This document shows positions 1 through 6,985 of a stretch of DNA of 12,290 nucleotides, in pieces. Below the pieces are notes generated by a model that saw nothing but the letters and a program-made list of their open reading frames with translations, was not told where the DNA came from and did not search any database. Every line of letters begins with the position of its first letter. Positions within the stretch are counted from its first letter, which is position 1. Origin of the DNA: JBOGFI01 sp050743365 (GTDB lineage Bacteria > Actinomycetota > Acidimicrobiia > IMCC26256 > JACDBD01). The position numbers were made by a program, and so were the translations under genes. The DNA lies in NCBI GenBank assembly GCA_050743365.1, contig JBOGFI010000100.1, positions 1-12,290 of the forward strand, given 5' to 3'.

Positions 1-167
1 CGGATGAGCCACTCCCGGGCCCGACCCAACGCTAGAACCCGCACCGCCCCGACGAAAACGAAGAGCTCGTCGCGCACCCCAACACCAAGCACAAAGCGGT
101 CTTGACAACAAAGAGGAATTCGTTCGGTACTTCGGTTCGTTGGTCGGGACGGGTTCTCGGGCGTGAG
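1..167. other. Left-edge stretch without a recognisable gene
   Basis: This stretch lies downstream of the ABC-F gene, which ends at 168 and reads leftwards. Its middle is richer in A than the rest of the window. I see no convincing coding frame, tRNA fold or U-tailed terminator hairpin. One TAGAAC half-site occurs at 33-38, but the other half of the palindrome is absent. Confidence 0.4.
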
Positions 168-1757
168 CTACGCGAGGGCCACCAGGTCGAGGAGGTCGTT
201 ACTCCAGTAGTCGAGCGTGCCCTCGGGCAGCAACAGCGCGAGATCGGGGGCGAGCGCGCCGACGAACTCGGTGTCGTGGCTCACGAGCACGATCGAACCC
301 GGCCACGACGAGAGCGCGACGCCGATCGCGGTGCGCGACGGCGGATCGAGGTTGTTGGTGGGCTCGTCGAGCAACAGGAGGTTGTGTCGTCCCGCGACGA
401 GCTGGGCTAGCGCGAGTTTGGTCTTCTCGCCGCCGGAGAGCGTGCCGGCATCTTGGAGTGCCACGCCGCCGACGAGCCCGAAAGCGCCGAGCGCGCTGCG
501 GCGCTGGGTCTCGGTGACGAGGGTCCCGTCGCGTAGGTGGTCGAGCACGGTGGTGCCCGCGGTGATGCCTTCGTGTTCCTGGGCGTAGTAGCCGACCGAC
601 ACCCCGGTGCCGAACACCACGTCACCGGCGTCATGGGGCTCGACGCCGGCCAGGATCCGCAGCAGCGTGGTTTTGCCCGCGCCGTTCAGGCCGATGACGA
701 GGAGGCGCTCGCCGCGTCGCAACGCGAACGCGAGGTCCGACCAGATCGTGCGATCACCGAAGGACTTCGTGAGCCCGTCGACCTCGAGTACATCGCGGCC
801 GCTGTGCGGTGGCGGTGGGAACCGGTAGCGGACGGTCCGAGTGGTCCGGGTCGCTTTTACTGCGTCGGCGGCGAGCCGCTCGACGCGCCTGTCGAGGGTC
901 TTGGCTTGGCGTGCTCGCTTTGCGCTCGAGTGCCGCATGCGGTCGGCCAATGTCGAGAGCCGCCCGATCTCGGCATGCTGGCGCGCCGCGATCCGACGCT
1001 GTCGATCTTCGTCCTTCGCCCGCGCGTCGAGGTACTGCGAGTACGTGCCCTTGTACTCGCGGAGGTCGGCGTCGTCGAGATGCAGCACCTTGGTGATCGC
1101 CTGGTCAAGAAGCTGGAGGTCGTGGCTCACCACCAGCAGTGCGCCGCGGTACGACCGGAGGAACCCCATCAACCATTCCTTGGCGTCGAGGTCGAGGTGG
1201 TTCGTGGGCTCGTCGAGCACGAGGTTGTCGGTACCGCCGAAGAGGATCCGCGCAAGCTCCACCCGCCGCCGTTCGCCGCCCGAGAGCGCGGTGAGCGGGA
1301 GCAGCGCATGGTCAACTGGGAGTCCGAGGCCGGCGAGGATGCGACGCACGTCGGACTCGGCGCGGTAGCCGCCCGCGTGGCGAAAGGCCTGCTCGGCGTG
1401 GGAGAAGCGCTGGATCGCGCGATCGTTGGGATGGTGCTCCATTTCGTGGCGGAGGCCCTCGAGTTGTTCCCGCTGCGCGTCGAGCCCTCGGGCGGACATC
1501 ACGTAGGTCACGGCGACGTCCTTGGCGCGTCTCGGATCCGTGCCGGGGTCCTGCGGTAGGAAGCCGAACGGGCCGGTGACCTGCACGCGACCGCTCGTAG
1601 GACGCCACTCGCCGGTGAGCGTGCGCAGCAGCGTGGTCTTGCCCGCGCCGTTGCGCCCGACGAGCGCGACCTTGTCGGGCGCGTACACCGAGAACGACGC
1701 GTCGTCGACCAGCAGTCGATCGGCCACCTCGATCGTCAGCTGATACGCGCGCAGCAC
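168..1757 (-). CDS. ABC-F family ATP-binding protein
   Basis: A soluble protein of 529 residues with two ABC ATPase domains in one chain and no membrane segments, as in the ABC-F family. Domain 1 has Walker A GRNGAGKT (34-41), signature LSGGE (158-162), Walker B leading into DEPTNHLD (182-189) and H-loop SHD (211-213). A basic, Arg/Lys-rich linker of about 70 residues (240-310) follows, the place of the ribosome-contacting P-site linker. Domain 2 has GLNGAGKT (356-363), LSGGE (440-444), DEPTNNLD (464-471) and SHD (493-495). Family members act on the ribosome, either as translation factors or as protectors against ribosome-targeting antibiotics; I cannot tell which applies. The start is a GTG at 1755-1757 with no obvious Shine-Dalgarno sequence. 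It is divergent from the dehydrogenase gene across about 260 bp and has no functional link to the steroid genes. Confidence 0.9.
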   Translation of the reverse strand: MLRAYQLTIEVADRLLVDDASFSVYAPDKVALVGRNGAGKTTLLRTLTGEWRPTSGRVQVTGPFGFLPQDPGTDPRRAKDVAVTYVMSARGLDAQREQLEGLRHEMEHHPNDRAIQRFSHAEQAFRHAGGYRAESDVRRILAGLGLPVDHALLPLTALSGGERRRVELARILFGGTDNLVLDEPTNHLDLDAKEWLMGFLRSYRGALLVVSHDLQLLDQAITKVLHLDDADLREYKGTYSQYLDARAKDEDRQRRIAARQHAEIGRLSTLADRMRHSSAKRARQAKTLDRRVERLAADAVKATRTTRTVRYRFPPPPHSGRDVLEVDGLTKSFGDRTIWSDLAFALRRGERLLVIGLNGAGKTTLLRILAGVEPHDAGDVVFGTGVSVGYYAQEHEGITAGTTVLDHLRDGTLVTETQRRSALGAFGLVGGVALQDAGTLSGGEKTKLALAQLVAGRHNLLLLDEPTNNLDPPSRTAIGVALSSWPGSIVLVSHDTEFVGALAPDLALLLPEGTLDYWSNDLLDLVALA

Positions 1758-2021
1758 GGCCGTGACCGTATCGGCCGGTGAGCGCGTGGGCCGTCGACTA
1801 TTCGCAGCATCGGCTCGTCGTCGATTCGTGGGACCGCCGGCTGCCTCGGAATCGCGGGATTCGGCGAGGACGGGCGCAAACGCCGCGGCTCAACAGTGCC
1901 CACACCGACACGTTCGGCGCTACCAACCGTGAGCCGTGCAGAGACGCAGACTTCGCGTCCGTCCTGATCGTGGGTCTGGGACACAGACCGGCTCGGCATG
2001 TGTTCTACTCAGCGTCGCGTG
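1758..2021. other. Divergent intergenic region between ABC-F and acyl-CoA dehydrogenase
   Basis: About 264 bp that must hold promoters for both flanking genes. Overlapping frames exist here, but none resembles a protein I know. The clear structure is a 6-bp inverted repeat GGTCTG/CAGACC (1973-1978 and 1984-1989, 5-nt spacer). Just after it is a degenerate KstR-like 14-mer at 1994-2007, whose right half GTGTTCTA is exactly that of common KstR sites. No clear -35/-10 pair could be assigned. Confidence 0.4.
1994..2007 (+). promoter_or_regulatory. Possible degenerate KstR-type operator (half-site)
   Basis: Against TnnAACnnGTTnnA, the 14-mer keeps GTT and the final A and one A of the left half, but loses the leading T and the rest of AAC. 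The right half is intact and lies 11-14 nt before the preferred GTG start codons of the dehydrogenase gene. Its position resembles that of the perfect operator before fadE29, but the match is weak and may be chance. Confidence 0.25.
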
Positions 2022-3125
2022 GTGATCGACGACACCCCGGAAGAGGCCGCGTTCCGGGCCGAGGCCCCGACCTGGCTCGAGGCGCACGCCCGCCGGCGGA
2101 CCGGGGAGCAGGACTGGTCGCAGTACCACTTCTCCGGCGACCCCAGCCCCGACGCCGATGCCGAGCACGTGCGGCGCTGCAAGGAATGGCAGGCGACGCT
2201 CTACGACGGCGGCTGGGCCGGGATCACGTGGCCGAAGGAGCACGGCGGACGGGGCGGCACCCCCGCCCAGGCGCGCATCTTCACCCAGGAGCAGGCGCGC
2301 TTCGACGTGTCGGCGGGTGTGTTCGCGGTCGGCATCGGCATGGTCGGCCCCACGCTCATCGCCCACGGCACCGAGGCGCAGCAGGAGCGCTACCTGCGGC
2401 CGATGCTGCGCGGCGACGAGGTGTGGTGCCAGCTCTTCAGCGAGCCCGGCGCCGGCTCCGACCTCGCCGCCCTCCGTACCCGCGCCGTACGCGACGGCGA
2501 CGAGTGGGTGGTGAACGGTCAGAAGGTTTGGAGCTCGGGCGCGCACCACAGCGACCTCGGCATCCTGCTCGCCCGCACTGAGCCCGACGTGCCCAAGCAC
2601 CGTGGCATCACCTACTTCGTGCTCGACATGAGCTCACCGGGCGTCGAGGTGCGGCCCCTGCGCCAGATCAACGGCGTCGCCAACTTCAACGAGGTGTTCC
2701 TCACCGAGGTGCGCATTCCCCACGACGACGCGGTGGGCGAGGTCAACGGCGGCTGGGCGGTGGCGCACACGACGCTCGGCAACGAGCGCACGCTGATCGG
2801 CGGAGGCGCCGGCGTCGGCTTCCGCGACTTCCTGCGCCTGGCCCGCGCGCGGGGCCGCACCGCCGACCCCCGCGTCCGGCAGCGGCTCGCCGCCGCGTTC
2901 ACGCGCTCCGAGGTGCTCAAGTATCTCGGGCTGCGGGTGCAGGGCGCGCTCCGAGAGGGCCGGCCGCCCGGTCCCGAGAGCTCGGTGCTGAAGCTCGCGG
3001 TGTCGCGCCACGTCAGCCTCAACGGCGACCTCGCCCTTGCGCTCGAGCGCGTGCTGGGGCTGCCGGCCGAGCCCCGCCCCGACAAGTCGGTGCCGTTTCG
3101 CGAGCTCGGCGGGGCCGGCGCCTGA
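2022..3125 (+). CDS. Acyl-CoA dehydrogenase with shortened C-terminus
   Basis: A flavin-dependent acyl-CoA dehydrogenase expected to place an alpha,beta double bond in a CoA thioester. Typical segments are WPKEHGG in the N-terminal helical domain, FSEPGAGSDLAALRT in the flavin/acyl-binding middle domain, VVNGQKVW, and GNER with a candidate catalytic Glu (residue 255 here). I prefer the GTG at 2022 (or 2019), because family similarity begins at IDDTPEEAAFR; an in-frame ATG at 1998 would add eight unmatched residues. The C-terminus is odd. After SLNGDLALALE the chain passes straight to RVLGLPAEPRPDKSVPFREL, which in relatives follows a Gly-rich GGT..VQRNIIGE segment. Some 40-50 residues that normally complete the C-terminal helical domain appear missing, in frame. 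The protein is 367 residues, whereas relatives are usually about 400-415. It may be inactive or altered. It precedes the fadE29 promoter by 69 bp, so it is probably a separate transcript. Confidence 0.8.
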   Translation: MIDDTPEEAAFRAEAPTWLEAHARRRTGEQDWSQYHFSGDPSPDADAEHVRRCKEWQATLYDGGWAGITWPKEHGGRGGTPAQARIFTQEQARFDVSAGVFAVGIGMVGPTLIAHGTEAQQERYLRPMLRGDEVWCQLFSEPGAGSDLAALRTRAVRDGDEWVVNGQKVWSSGAHHSDLGILLARTEPDVPKHRGITYFVLDMSSPGVEVRPLRQINGVANFNEVFLTEVRIPHDDAVGEVNGGWAVAHTTLGNERTLIGGGAGVGFRDFLRLARARGRTADPRVRQRLAAAFTRSEVLKYLGLRVQGALREGRPPGPESSVLKLAVSRHVSLNGDLALALERVLGLPAEPRPDKSVPFRELGGAGA

Positions 3126-3175
3126 CGGCCCGCGGTTCGCACCTGAGGCTGTGGCGGCGCGCCGGGCACGCCCTC

Positions 3176-3195
3176 TAGATTTAGAACCGGTTCTA
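3176..3195 (+). promoter_or_regulatory. KstR-type operator with overlapping -10 element before fadE29
   Basis: TAGAACCGGTTCTA at 3182-3195 is a perfect 14-bp palindrome and satisfies all eight fixed positions of the published mycobacterial KstR consensus TnnAACnnGTTnnA. KstR is the TetR-type repressor of cholesterol catabolism, relieved by steroid-CoA intermediates. The last A of the palindrome is the A of the fadE29 ATG. TAGATT at 3176-3181 fits the actinobacterial -10 pattern TANNNT and would put the transcription start near 3188, inside the operator, leaving a leader of only about 7 nt and no room for a Shine-Dalgarno sequence. Bound repressor would therefore cover the transcription start. 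The repressor itself is not in the window. Confidence 0.8.
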
Positions 3196-4373
3196 TGTTC
3201 CTCGACTACACGCCCGAGCAGCAGGCGCTACGCAAGGAGCTGCGGGAGTACTTCGAGGTCCTCCTGACGCCCGAGGTGCGCGCCGAGCTGGGCGAGCCGG
3301 GGGAGGGGGGCCCGCTCTTCCGCGACCTGGTGCGCCGGATGGGCGCGGACGGGTGGCTCGGCATCGGGTGGCCGAAGGAGTTCGGCGGCCAGGGCCGTCC
3401 CGCCACCGACCAGTTCATCTTCTTCGACGAGGTGCAGCGCGCCGGCGCGCCGTTCCCGTTCGTGACGCTCAACACCGTCGGCCCCACGCTCATGCGCTTC
3501 GGCTCCGACGAGCAGAAGGCCATCTTCCTCCCGGGCATCCTCGCGGGCGAGATGAACTTCGCCATCGGTTACACCGAGCCCGAGGCCGGCACCGACCTCG
3601 CGTCGCTGCGCACCCGGGCCGTGCTCGACGGCGACGAGTGGGTCATCAACGGCAACAAGGTGTTCACCAGCGGCGCGAACCAGGCCGACTACATCTGGCT
3701 CGCATGCCGCACCGATCCCGACGCGCCCAAGCACAAGGGCATCTCGATGATCCTCGTGCCGACGTCGTCGCCGGGCTTCACGCACACGCCGATCGTCACC
3801 GTGGGCGGCAACGTCACCACCGCCACCTACTACGACGACGTGCGCGTCCCGGCCGCCAACCTGGTCGGGGCGGTGAACGAAGGCTGGCGGATGATCACGA
3901 CCCAGCTCAACCACGAGCGGGTCGGACTGGCGGCGATGGGCGGGCTCGCCCACCGGCTGTGGGGCGAGGTGGTCGAGTGGTGCCGGGCGACCGACTCGGG
4001 CGACGGCGGCAGGATGATCGACGTGCCGTGGGTCCAGATGGAGCTGGCGCGCACGCACGCGAAGCTCGAGGCGATGAAGCTGCTCAACTGGAGGATGGCG
4101 AGCGCGGTCGCAGCCGAGGAGCTCACGCCCGCCGACTCGTCGGCGGTGAAGGTGTACGGCACCGAGACGCTGATCGACGTGTACCGCGCGCTGCTCGCGA
4201 TCCTGGGCCCGGTCGGCTACCTGCCCGAGGGGACGCCGGGGGCCGTGCTGCGGGGACAGGTGGAGCGCGTCGGCCGCGCGGCTCAGATCAACACGTTCGG
4301 CGGCGGGGTCAACGAGGTGCAGCGCGAAATCGTGGCCGCCGCCGGCCTCGGCATGGCTCGCCGGGCACGATGA
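3195..4373 (+). CDS. fadE29: Acyl-CoA dehydrogenase FadE29-like (ChsE2), catalytic subunit
   Basis: Likely the catalytic subunit of the FadE28-FadE29 (ChsE1-ChsE2) heterotetramer, which dehydrogenates the three-carbon side chain of 3-oxo-4-pregnene-20-carboxyl-CoA. The 392-residue chain closely follows M. tuberculosis FadE29 as I remember it (387 residues): it starts MFxDxTPEQ, continues with GWPKEFGG, GYTEPEAGTDLASLRT, ADYIWLACRTDP and KHKGIS, and ends with TFGGGVNEVQREI. The Glu of NHERV falls at residue 241, the position I recall as the catalytic base of FadE29. The start ATG overlaps the KstR-type operator and has no Shine-Dalgarno sequence, so translation from a very short leader is likely. 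The stop overlaps the chsH2 start (ATGA at 4370-4373), which implies coupling. FadE26, a related subunit for longer side chains, is the main alternative; the following chsH2, fadE28, chsH1 and ltp2 genes favour FadE29. Confidence 0.88.
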   Translation: MFLDYTPEQQALRKELREYFEVLLTPEVRAELGEPGEGGPLFRDLVRRMGADGWLGIGWPKEFGGQGRPATDQFIFFDEVQRAGAPFPFVTLNTVGPTLMRFGSDEQKAIFLPGILAGEMNFAIGYTEPEAGTDLASLRTRAVLDGDEWVINGNKVFTSGANQADYIWLACRTDPDAPKHKGISMILVPTSSPGFTHTPIVTVGGNVTTATYYDDVRVPAANLVGAVNEGWRMITTQLNHERVGLAAMGGLAHRLWGEVVEWCRATDSGDGGRMIDVPWVQMELARTHAKLEAMKLLNWRMASAVAAEELTPADSSAVKVYGTETLIDVYRALLAILGPVGYLPEGTPGAVLRGQVERVGRAAQINTFGGGVNEVQREIVAAAGLGMARRAR

Positions 4374-5344
4374 GCGACACGCTCATCGCCCGGATCAAGG
4401 CGTTCGAGGGCCGGCAGATCGGGCCGGCCGACCGGGGCGCCGACCCCGTGAACCAGCCCATGATCCGTCACTGGGTGGAGGCCGTCGGCGACGAGAACCC
4501 CGTCTACGTGGACGCTGACGCGGCCGCGGCGTCCGTTCACGGCGAGGTCGTGGCGCCGCCGGTGATGCTCCAGGCCTGGGTGATGCGGGGCGTCAGGCCG
4601 AGGCCGGCCGCGGGCGGTACCGCCCAGGACGAGCTGATGCGTCTCCTCGACGACGCCGGGTTCACGTCGGTGGTGGCGACCAACTGCGAGCAGGAGTACG
4701 AGCGGTACGTCCACCTGGGCGACCACCTGTCGACCACGACGACCATCGAGTCGGTGTCGGACGAGAAGGCCACCGGCCTCGGCGTCGGGCACTTCGTGAC
4801 CACCCGGGTCGAGTACCGCACCGACGACGGCGAGCTCGTGGGCACGATGCGGTTCCGCATCCTGAAGTTCAAGCCCCGCACCGGCCGCGGCGCCGGGAAG
4901 GAACGAGAGGGGGGAGGAGAGAAGGAGCGGAGGGAGCGGCCGCGCCGGCCCCGGCCCGCGCTCACCCAGGACAACGCCTTCTGGTTCGAGGGCGCCCGCG
5001 AACGCAAGCTGCTCATCCAGCGGTGCGCGTCGTGCGGGAAGCTGCGCCACCCGCCCCGGCCGATGTGCGGGGAGTGCCGTTCGCTGGAGTGGGACATCGT
5101 CGAGGCGAGCGGGCGCGGCACGGTGTACAGCTACGTCGTCAACCACCACCCGCAGGTGCCGGCGTTCGACTACCCGCTGGCCGTCGGGCTCGTCGAGCTC
5201 GAGGAGGGCACCCGACTGGTCGCCAACGTGGTCGGCGTCGAGCCGGCCGACGTGCACGTCGGCATGCCGGTCGAGGTCGAGTTCGTCGACCACGACCCCG
5301 AGCTCACGCTCCCCGCCTTCCACCCGGCCCGCCGCGAGCGGTGA
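4370..5344 (+). CDS. chsH2: ChsH2-like MaoC/DUF35 steroid enoyl-CoA hydratase subunit
   Basis: A 324-residue two-domain protein. Residues 1 to about 168 form a MaoC-like hot-dog domain. About 169-200 is a charged low-complexity linker rich in Gly, Glu, Lys and Arg. The rest is a DUF35 domain with a zinc ribbon, C219-x2-C222 and C233-x2-C236 around HPPRPM, followed by an OB fold. In M. tuberculosis, ChsH2 (about 311 residues) pairs with ChsH1 to hydrate the C17-C20 (or equivalent) enoyl-CoA of the propionyl side chain, and its DUF35 domain docks the aldolase Ltp2. The MaoC half has no clear D-x4-H dyad, which fits a structural subunit complemented by ChsH1. Translation is coupled to fadE29 through the ATGA overlap. 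A 109-bp spacer then separates it from fadE28, the only real gap in the five-gene operon. Confidence 0.9.
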   Translation: MSDTLIARIKAFEGRQIGPADRGADPVNQPMIRHWVEAVGDENPVYVDADAAAASVHGEVVAPPVMLQAWVMRGVRPRPAAGGTAQDELMRLLDDAGFTSVVATNCEQEYERYVHLGDHLSTTTTIESVSDEKATGLGVGHFVTTRVEYRTDDGELVGTMRFRILKFKPRTGRGAGKEREGGGEKERRERPRRPRPALTQDNAFWFEGARERKLLIQRCASCGKLRHPPRPMCGECRSLEWDIVEASGRGTVYSYVVNHHPQVPAFDYPLAVGLVELEEGTRLVANVVGVEPADVHVGMPVEVEFVDHDPELTLPAFHPARRER

Positions 5345-5453
5345 TGAGCGCGCAGCGAGCACCGGCCCGGCTGAGGGCCGGAGCGCAGCGGAGCACGCGG
5401 AGCGAGCGTCCGCGGCCCGGGTATCCCGGGCCGCAGCGAGCGGAGCAATAGAG
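5344..5453 (+). repeat. Hairpin-rich GC spacer inside the operon, with small coupled ORF
   Basis: Two strong inverted repeats lie in tandem. One has 7-bp arms at 5362-5368 and 5375-5381 with a 6-nt loop. The other has 10-bp perfect arms, GCGGCCCGGG at 5412-5421 and its complement at 5425-5434, with a 3-nt loop. Between and around them the motif GCAGCGAGC and variants such as GCAGCGGAGC recur at least three times. No U-run follows either hairpin, so this does not look like an intrinsic terminator; mRNA processing, partial attenuation or a REP-like element are possible. The spacer is also one 35-codon open frame (5344-5451). Its ATG overlaps the chsH2 stop (TGATG), and its TAG ends 2 nt before the fadE28 ATG. 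The encoded peptide is Arg/Ala/Pro-rich and unlike any family I know. Confidence 0.6.
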
Positions 5454-6569
5454 ATGGACTTCGCGTTCTCGGAGGAGCAGGAGGCGGTGCGCGACCTCGC
5501 GGCGCAGATCTTCGAGGGTGGCGCCCCGGTCGACCGGGTCCGCGAGGTCGAGGCCAGCGGCGATCGCTTCGACCGCGATCTCTGGTCGGAGCTGGCGGAG
5601 TCGAACCTGCTCGGCATCGCGGTGCCCGAGGACGCCGGTGGCAGCGGGTTCGGTCTCGTCGAGGTGTGCCTGGTGCTCGAGCAGCAGGGCCGACGCGTCG
5701 CGCCCGTCCCCCTGTGGCCCACGCTCGTCCTCGGTGCGCTGCCGATTGCCGAGTTCGGCACCGTCGACCAGCGGAGGGCGTGGCTCCCCGGCGTCGCCGC
5801 CGGCGACGTGGTGCTGACCGCCGCCCTCGCAGAACCCGGCGCCGGCGATCCCCGCCGCCCGTCCGCCACCGCGAGGCGCGACGGGCGCGGCTGGCGCCTC
5901 GACGGGACCAGGCCGAGCGTGCCCGCCGCCCATCTCGCGGCGCGCGTCCTCGTCCCCGCGCGGATCGGCGAGGGCGAGACGGCCGTGTTCCTCGTCGATC
6001 CGACCGGCCCCGGCGCCGGGCTCGAGCGGGCCGAGACCACCAACCGCGAGCTGCACCCGCACCTGACGCTCGACGGCGCGCCCGCCGAGCAGCTCGGGGA
6101 CCCGGGCGAGGGCGGGCCGGTCGTTCCCTGGATGCTCGACCGCGCCCTCGTCGGCCTGTGCGCGCTTCAGGTGGGGGTGGCCGAGGCGGCGCTGCGGCAG
6201 GCGGCCGAGTACACGTCGCACCGCCACCAGTTCGGCAAGCCGCTCTCGACGTTCCAGGGGGTCGCCCTCAAGGCGGCCGACGCCTACATCGACACCGAGG
6301 CGATGCGGGTCACACTGTGGCAGGCGGCGTGGCGGCTCACCGTCGGCCTCGACGCGACCCGAGAGGTCTTGGTGGCCAAGTGGTGGGCGTCGGAGGGCGG
6401 CCAGCGGGTCGTGCACATCACGCAGCACCTGCACGGGGGGCTCGGCGCCGACGTCGACTACCCGGCGCACCGGTACTTCCTCTGGGGCAAGCAGCTCGAG
6501 GTGATGCTCGGTGGCGCCCCCCAGCAGCTGGCCCGCCTCGGTCACGCGATCGCGGAGGCCCACGCATGA
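5454..6569 (+). CDS. fadE28: Acyl-CoA dehydrogenase FadE28-like (ChsE1), partner subunit
   Basis: The likely partner of FadE29 in the ChsE1-ChsE2 enzyme for the propionyl side chain of C22 steroid-CoA. It has 371 residues and begins MDFAFSEEQEAVRD. It contains a degenerate EPGAGDPRRPSA where normal subunits have EPEAGTD, then RHQFGKPLSTFQ (R257 to Q266, flavin binding across the dimer interface) and LHGGLGADVDYPAHRYF, all close to M. tuberculosis FadE28 (339 residues). At the place where FadE29 has its catalytic Glu, my alignment by eye finds Asp (D229, in MLDRALVG), so catalysis probably rests with FadE29. In this heteromeric class each subunit supplies part of the FAD site. A GGAG at 5442-5445 lies 8 nt before the ATG. 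The stop overlaps the chsH1 start by ATGA (6566-6569). In M. tuberculosis fadE28 sits directly before fadE29; here chsH2 intervenes. Confidence 0.85.
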   Translation: MDFAFSEEQEAVRDLAAQIFEGGAPVDRVREVEASGDRFDRDLWSELAESNLLGIAVPEDAGGSGFGLVEVCLVLEQQGRRVAPVPLWPTLVLGALPIAEFGTVDQRRAWLPGVAAGDVVLTAALAEPGAGDPRRPSATARRDGRGWRLDGTRPSVPAAHLAARVLVPARIGEGETAVFLVDPTGPGAGLERAETTNRELHPHLTLDGAPAEQLGDPGEGGPVVPWMLDRALVGLCALQVGVAEAALRQAAEYTSHRHQFGKPLSTFQGVALKAADAYIDTEAMRVTLWQAAWRLTVGLDATREVLVAKWWASEGGQRVVHITQHLHGGLGADVDYPAHRYFLWGKQLEVMLGGAPQQLARLGHAIAEAHA

Positions 6570-6985
6570 GTCGCTCGAAGGCGTCGCTGCGTTACGACGA
6601 CGTGAGTGTCGGCGACGAGCTCCCCGAGCTCGCGATCCCGCTCACCCGCACGCTCATCGTCGCCAGCGCCATCGCGTCGCGCGACTACCAGGACGTCCAC
6701 CACGACCCCGGCCTGGCCAACCAGCGCGGCTCCCCCGACATCTTCATGAACATCCTCTCCACCAACGGGTTCGTCGGCCGCTTCGTCACCGACTGGGCCG
6801 GCCCCGACGCCCGCCTGACGAGCGTCAAGATCCGCCTCGGCGCACCCAACTACCCGGGCGACACCATGACCATGTCGGGCTCGGTGACGAGCAAGGACGG
6901 CGGCATCGTCGAGGTGTCCGTCCGGGGCGCCAACCGCCTCGGCGACCATGTGACCGGCACGGTGACGGTGGAGCTGCCGTCATGA
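6566..6985 (+). CDS. chsH1: ChsH1-like MaoC enoyl-CoA hydratase, catalytic subunit
   Basis: A 139-residue single hot-dog protein of the MaoC type, close in size to M. tuberculosis ChsH1 (129 residues). Residues 38-47 read SRDYQDVHHD. This contains the hydratase dyad D40-x4-H45, with the same spacing I recall for the catalytic Asp and His of ChsH1. With ChsH2 it hydrates the unsaturated propionyl side chain to the tertiary alcohol (17-hydroxy) CoA ester that Ltp2 cleaves. The family fold is supported by LTSVKIRLGAPNYPGDTMTMSGSV-type strands in the second half (about residues 87-110). GGAGG at 6554-6558 is a good Shine-Dalgarno sequence 7 nt before the ATG. ATGA overlaps at both ends (with fadE28 and with ltp2) indicate translational coupling. 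Confidence 0.9.
   Translation: MSRSKASLRYDDVSVGDELPELAIPLTRTLIVASAIASRDYQDVHHDPGLANQRGSPDIFMNILSTNGFVGRFVTDWAGPDARLTSVKIRLGAPNYPGDTMTMSGSVTSKDGGIVEVSVRGANRLGDHVTGTVTVELPS

Noticed and set aside
33..46. TAGAAC half-site near the left edge as a KstR operator
   Set aside because: Only five of eight consensus positions match, the right half is missing, and no gene start lies next to it within the window.
5412..5434. The 10-bp hairpin as an intrinsic terminator
   Set aside because: No run of T follows it, and the downstream gene belongs to the same pathway and operon. A processing or stability role is more likely than full termination.
4283..6563. Long minus-strand open frames opposite the chsH2-fadE28-chsH1 genes (for example 4283-6043 and 5304-6563)
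   Set aside because: They are antisense to well-supported genes with conserved motifs, their translations are low-complexity Arg/Ala/Pro/Gly-rich, and none matches a known family. Such open frames are expected in very GC-rich DNA.
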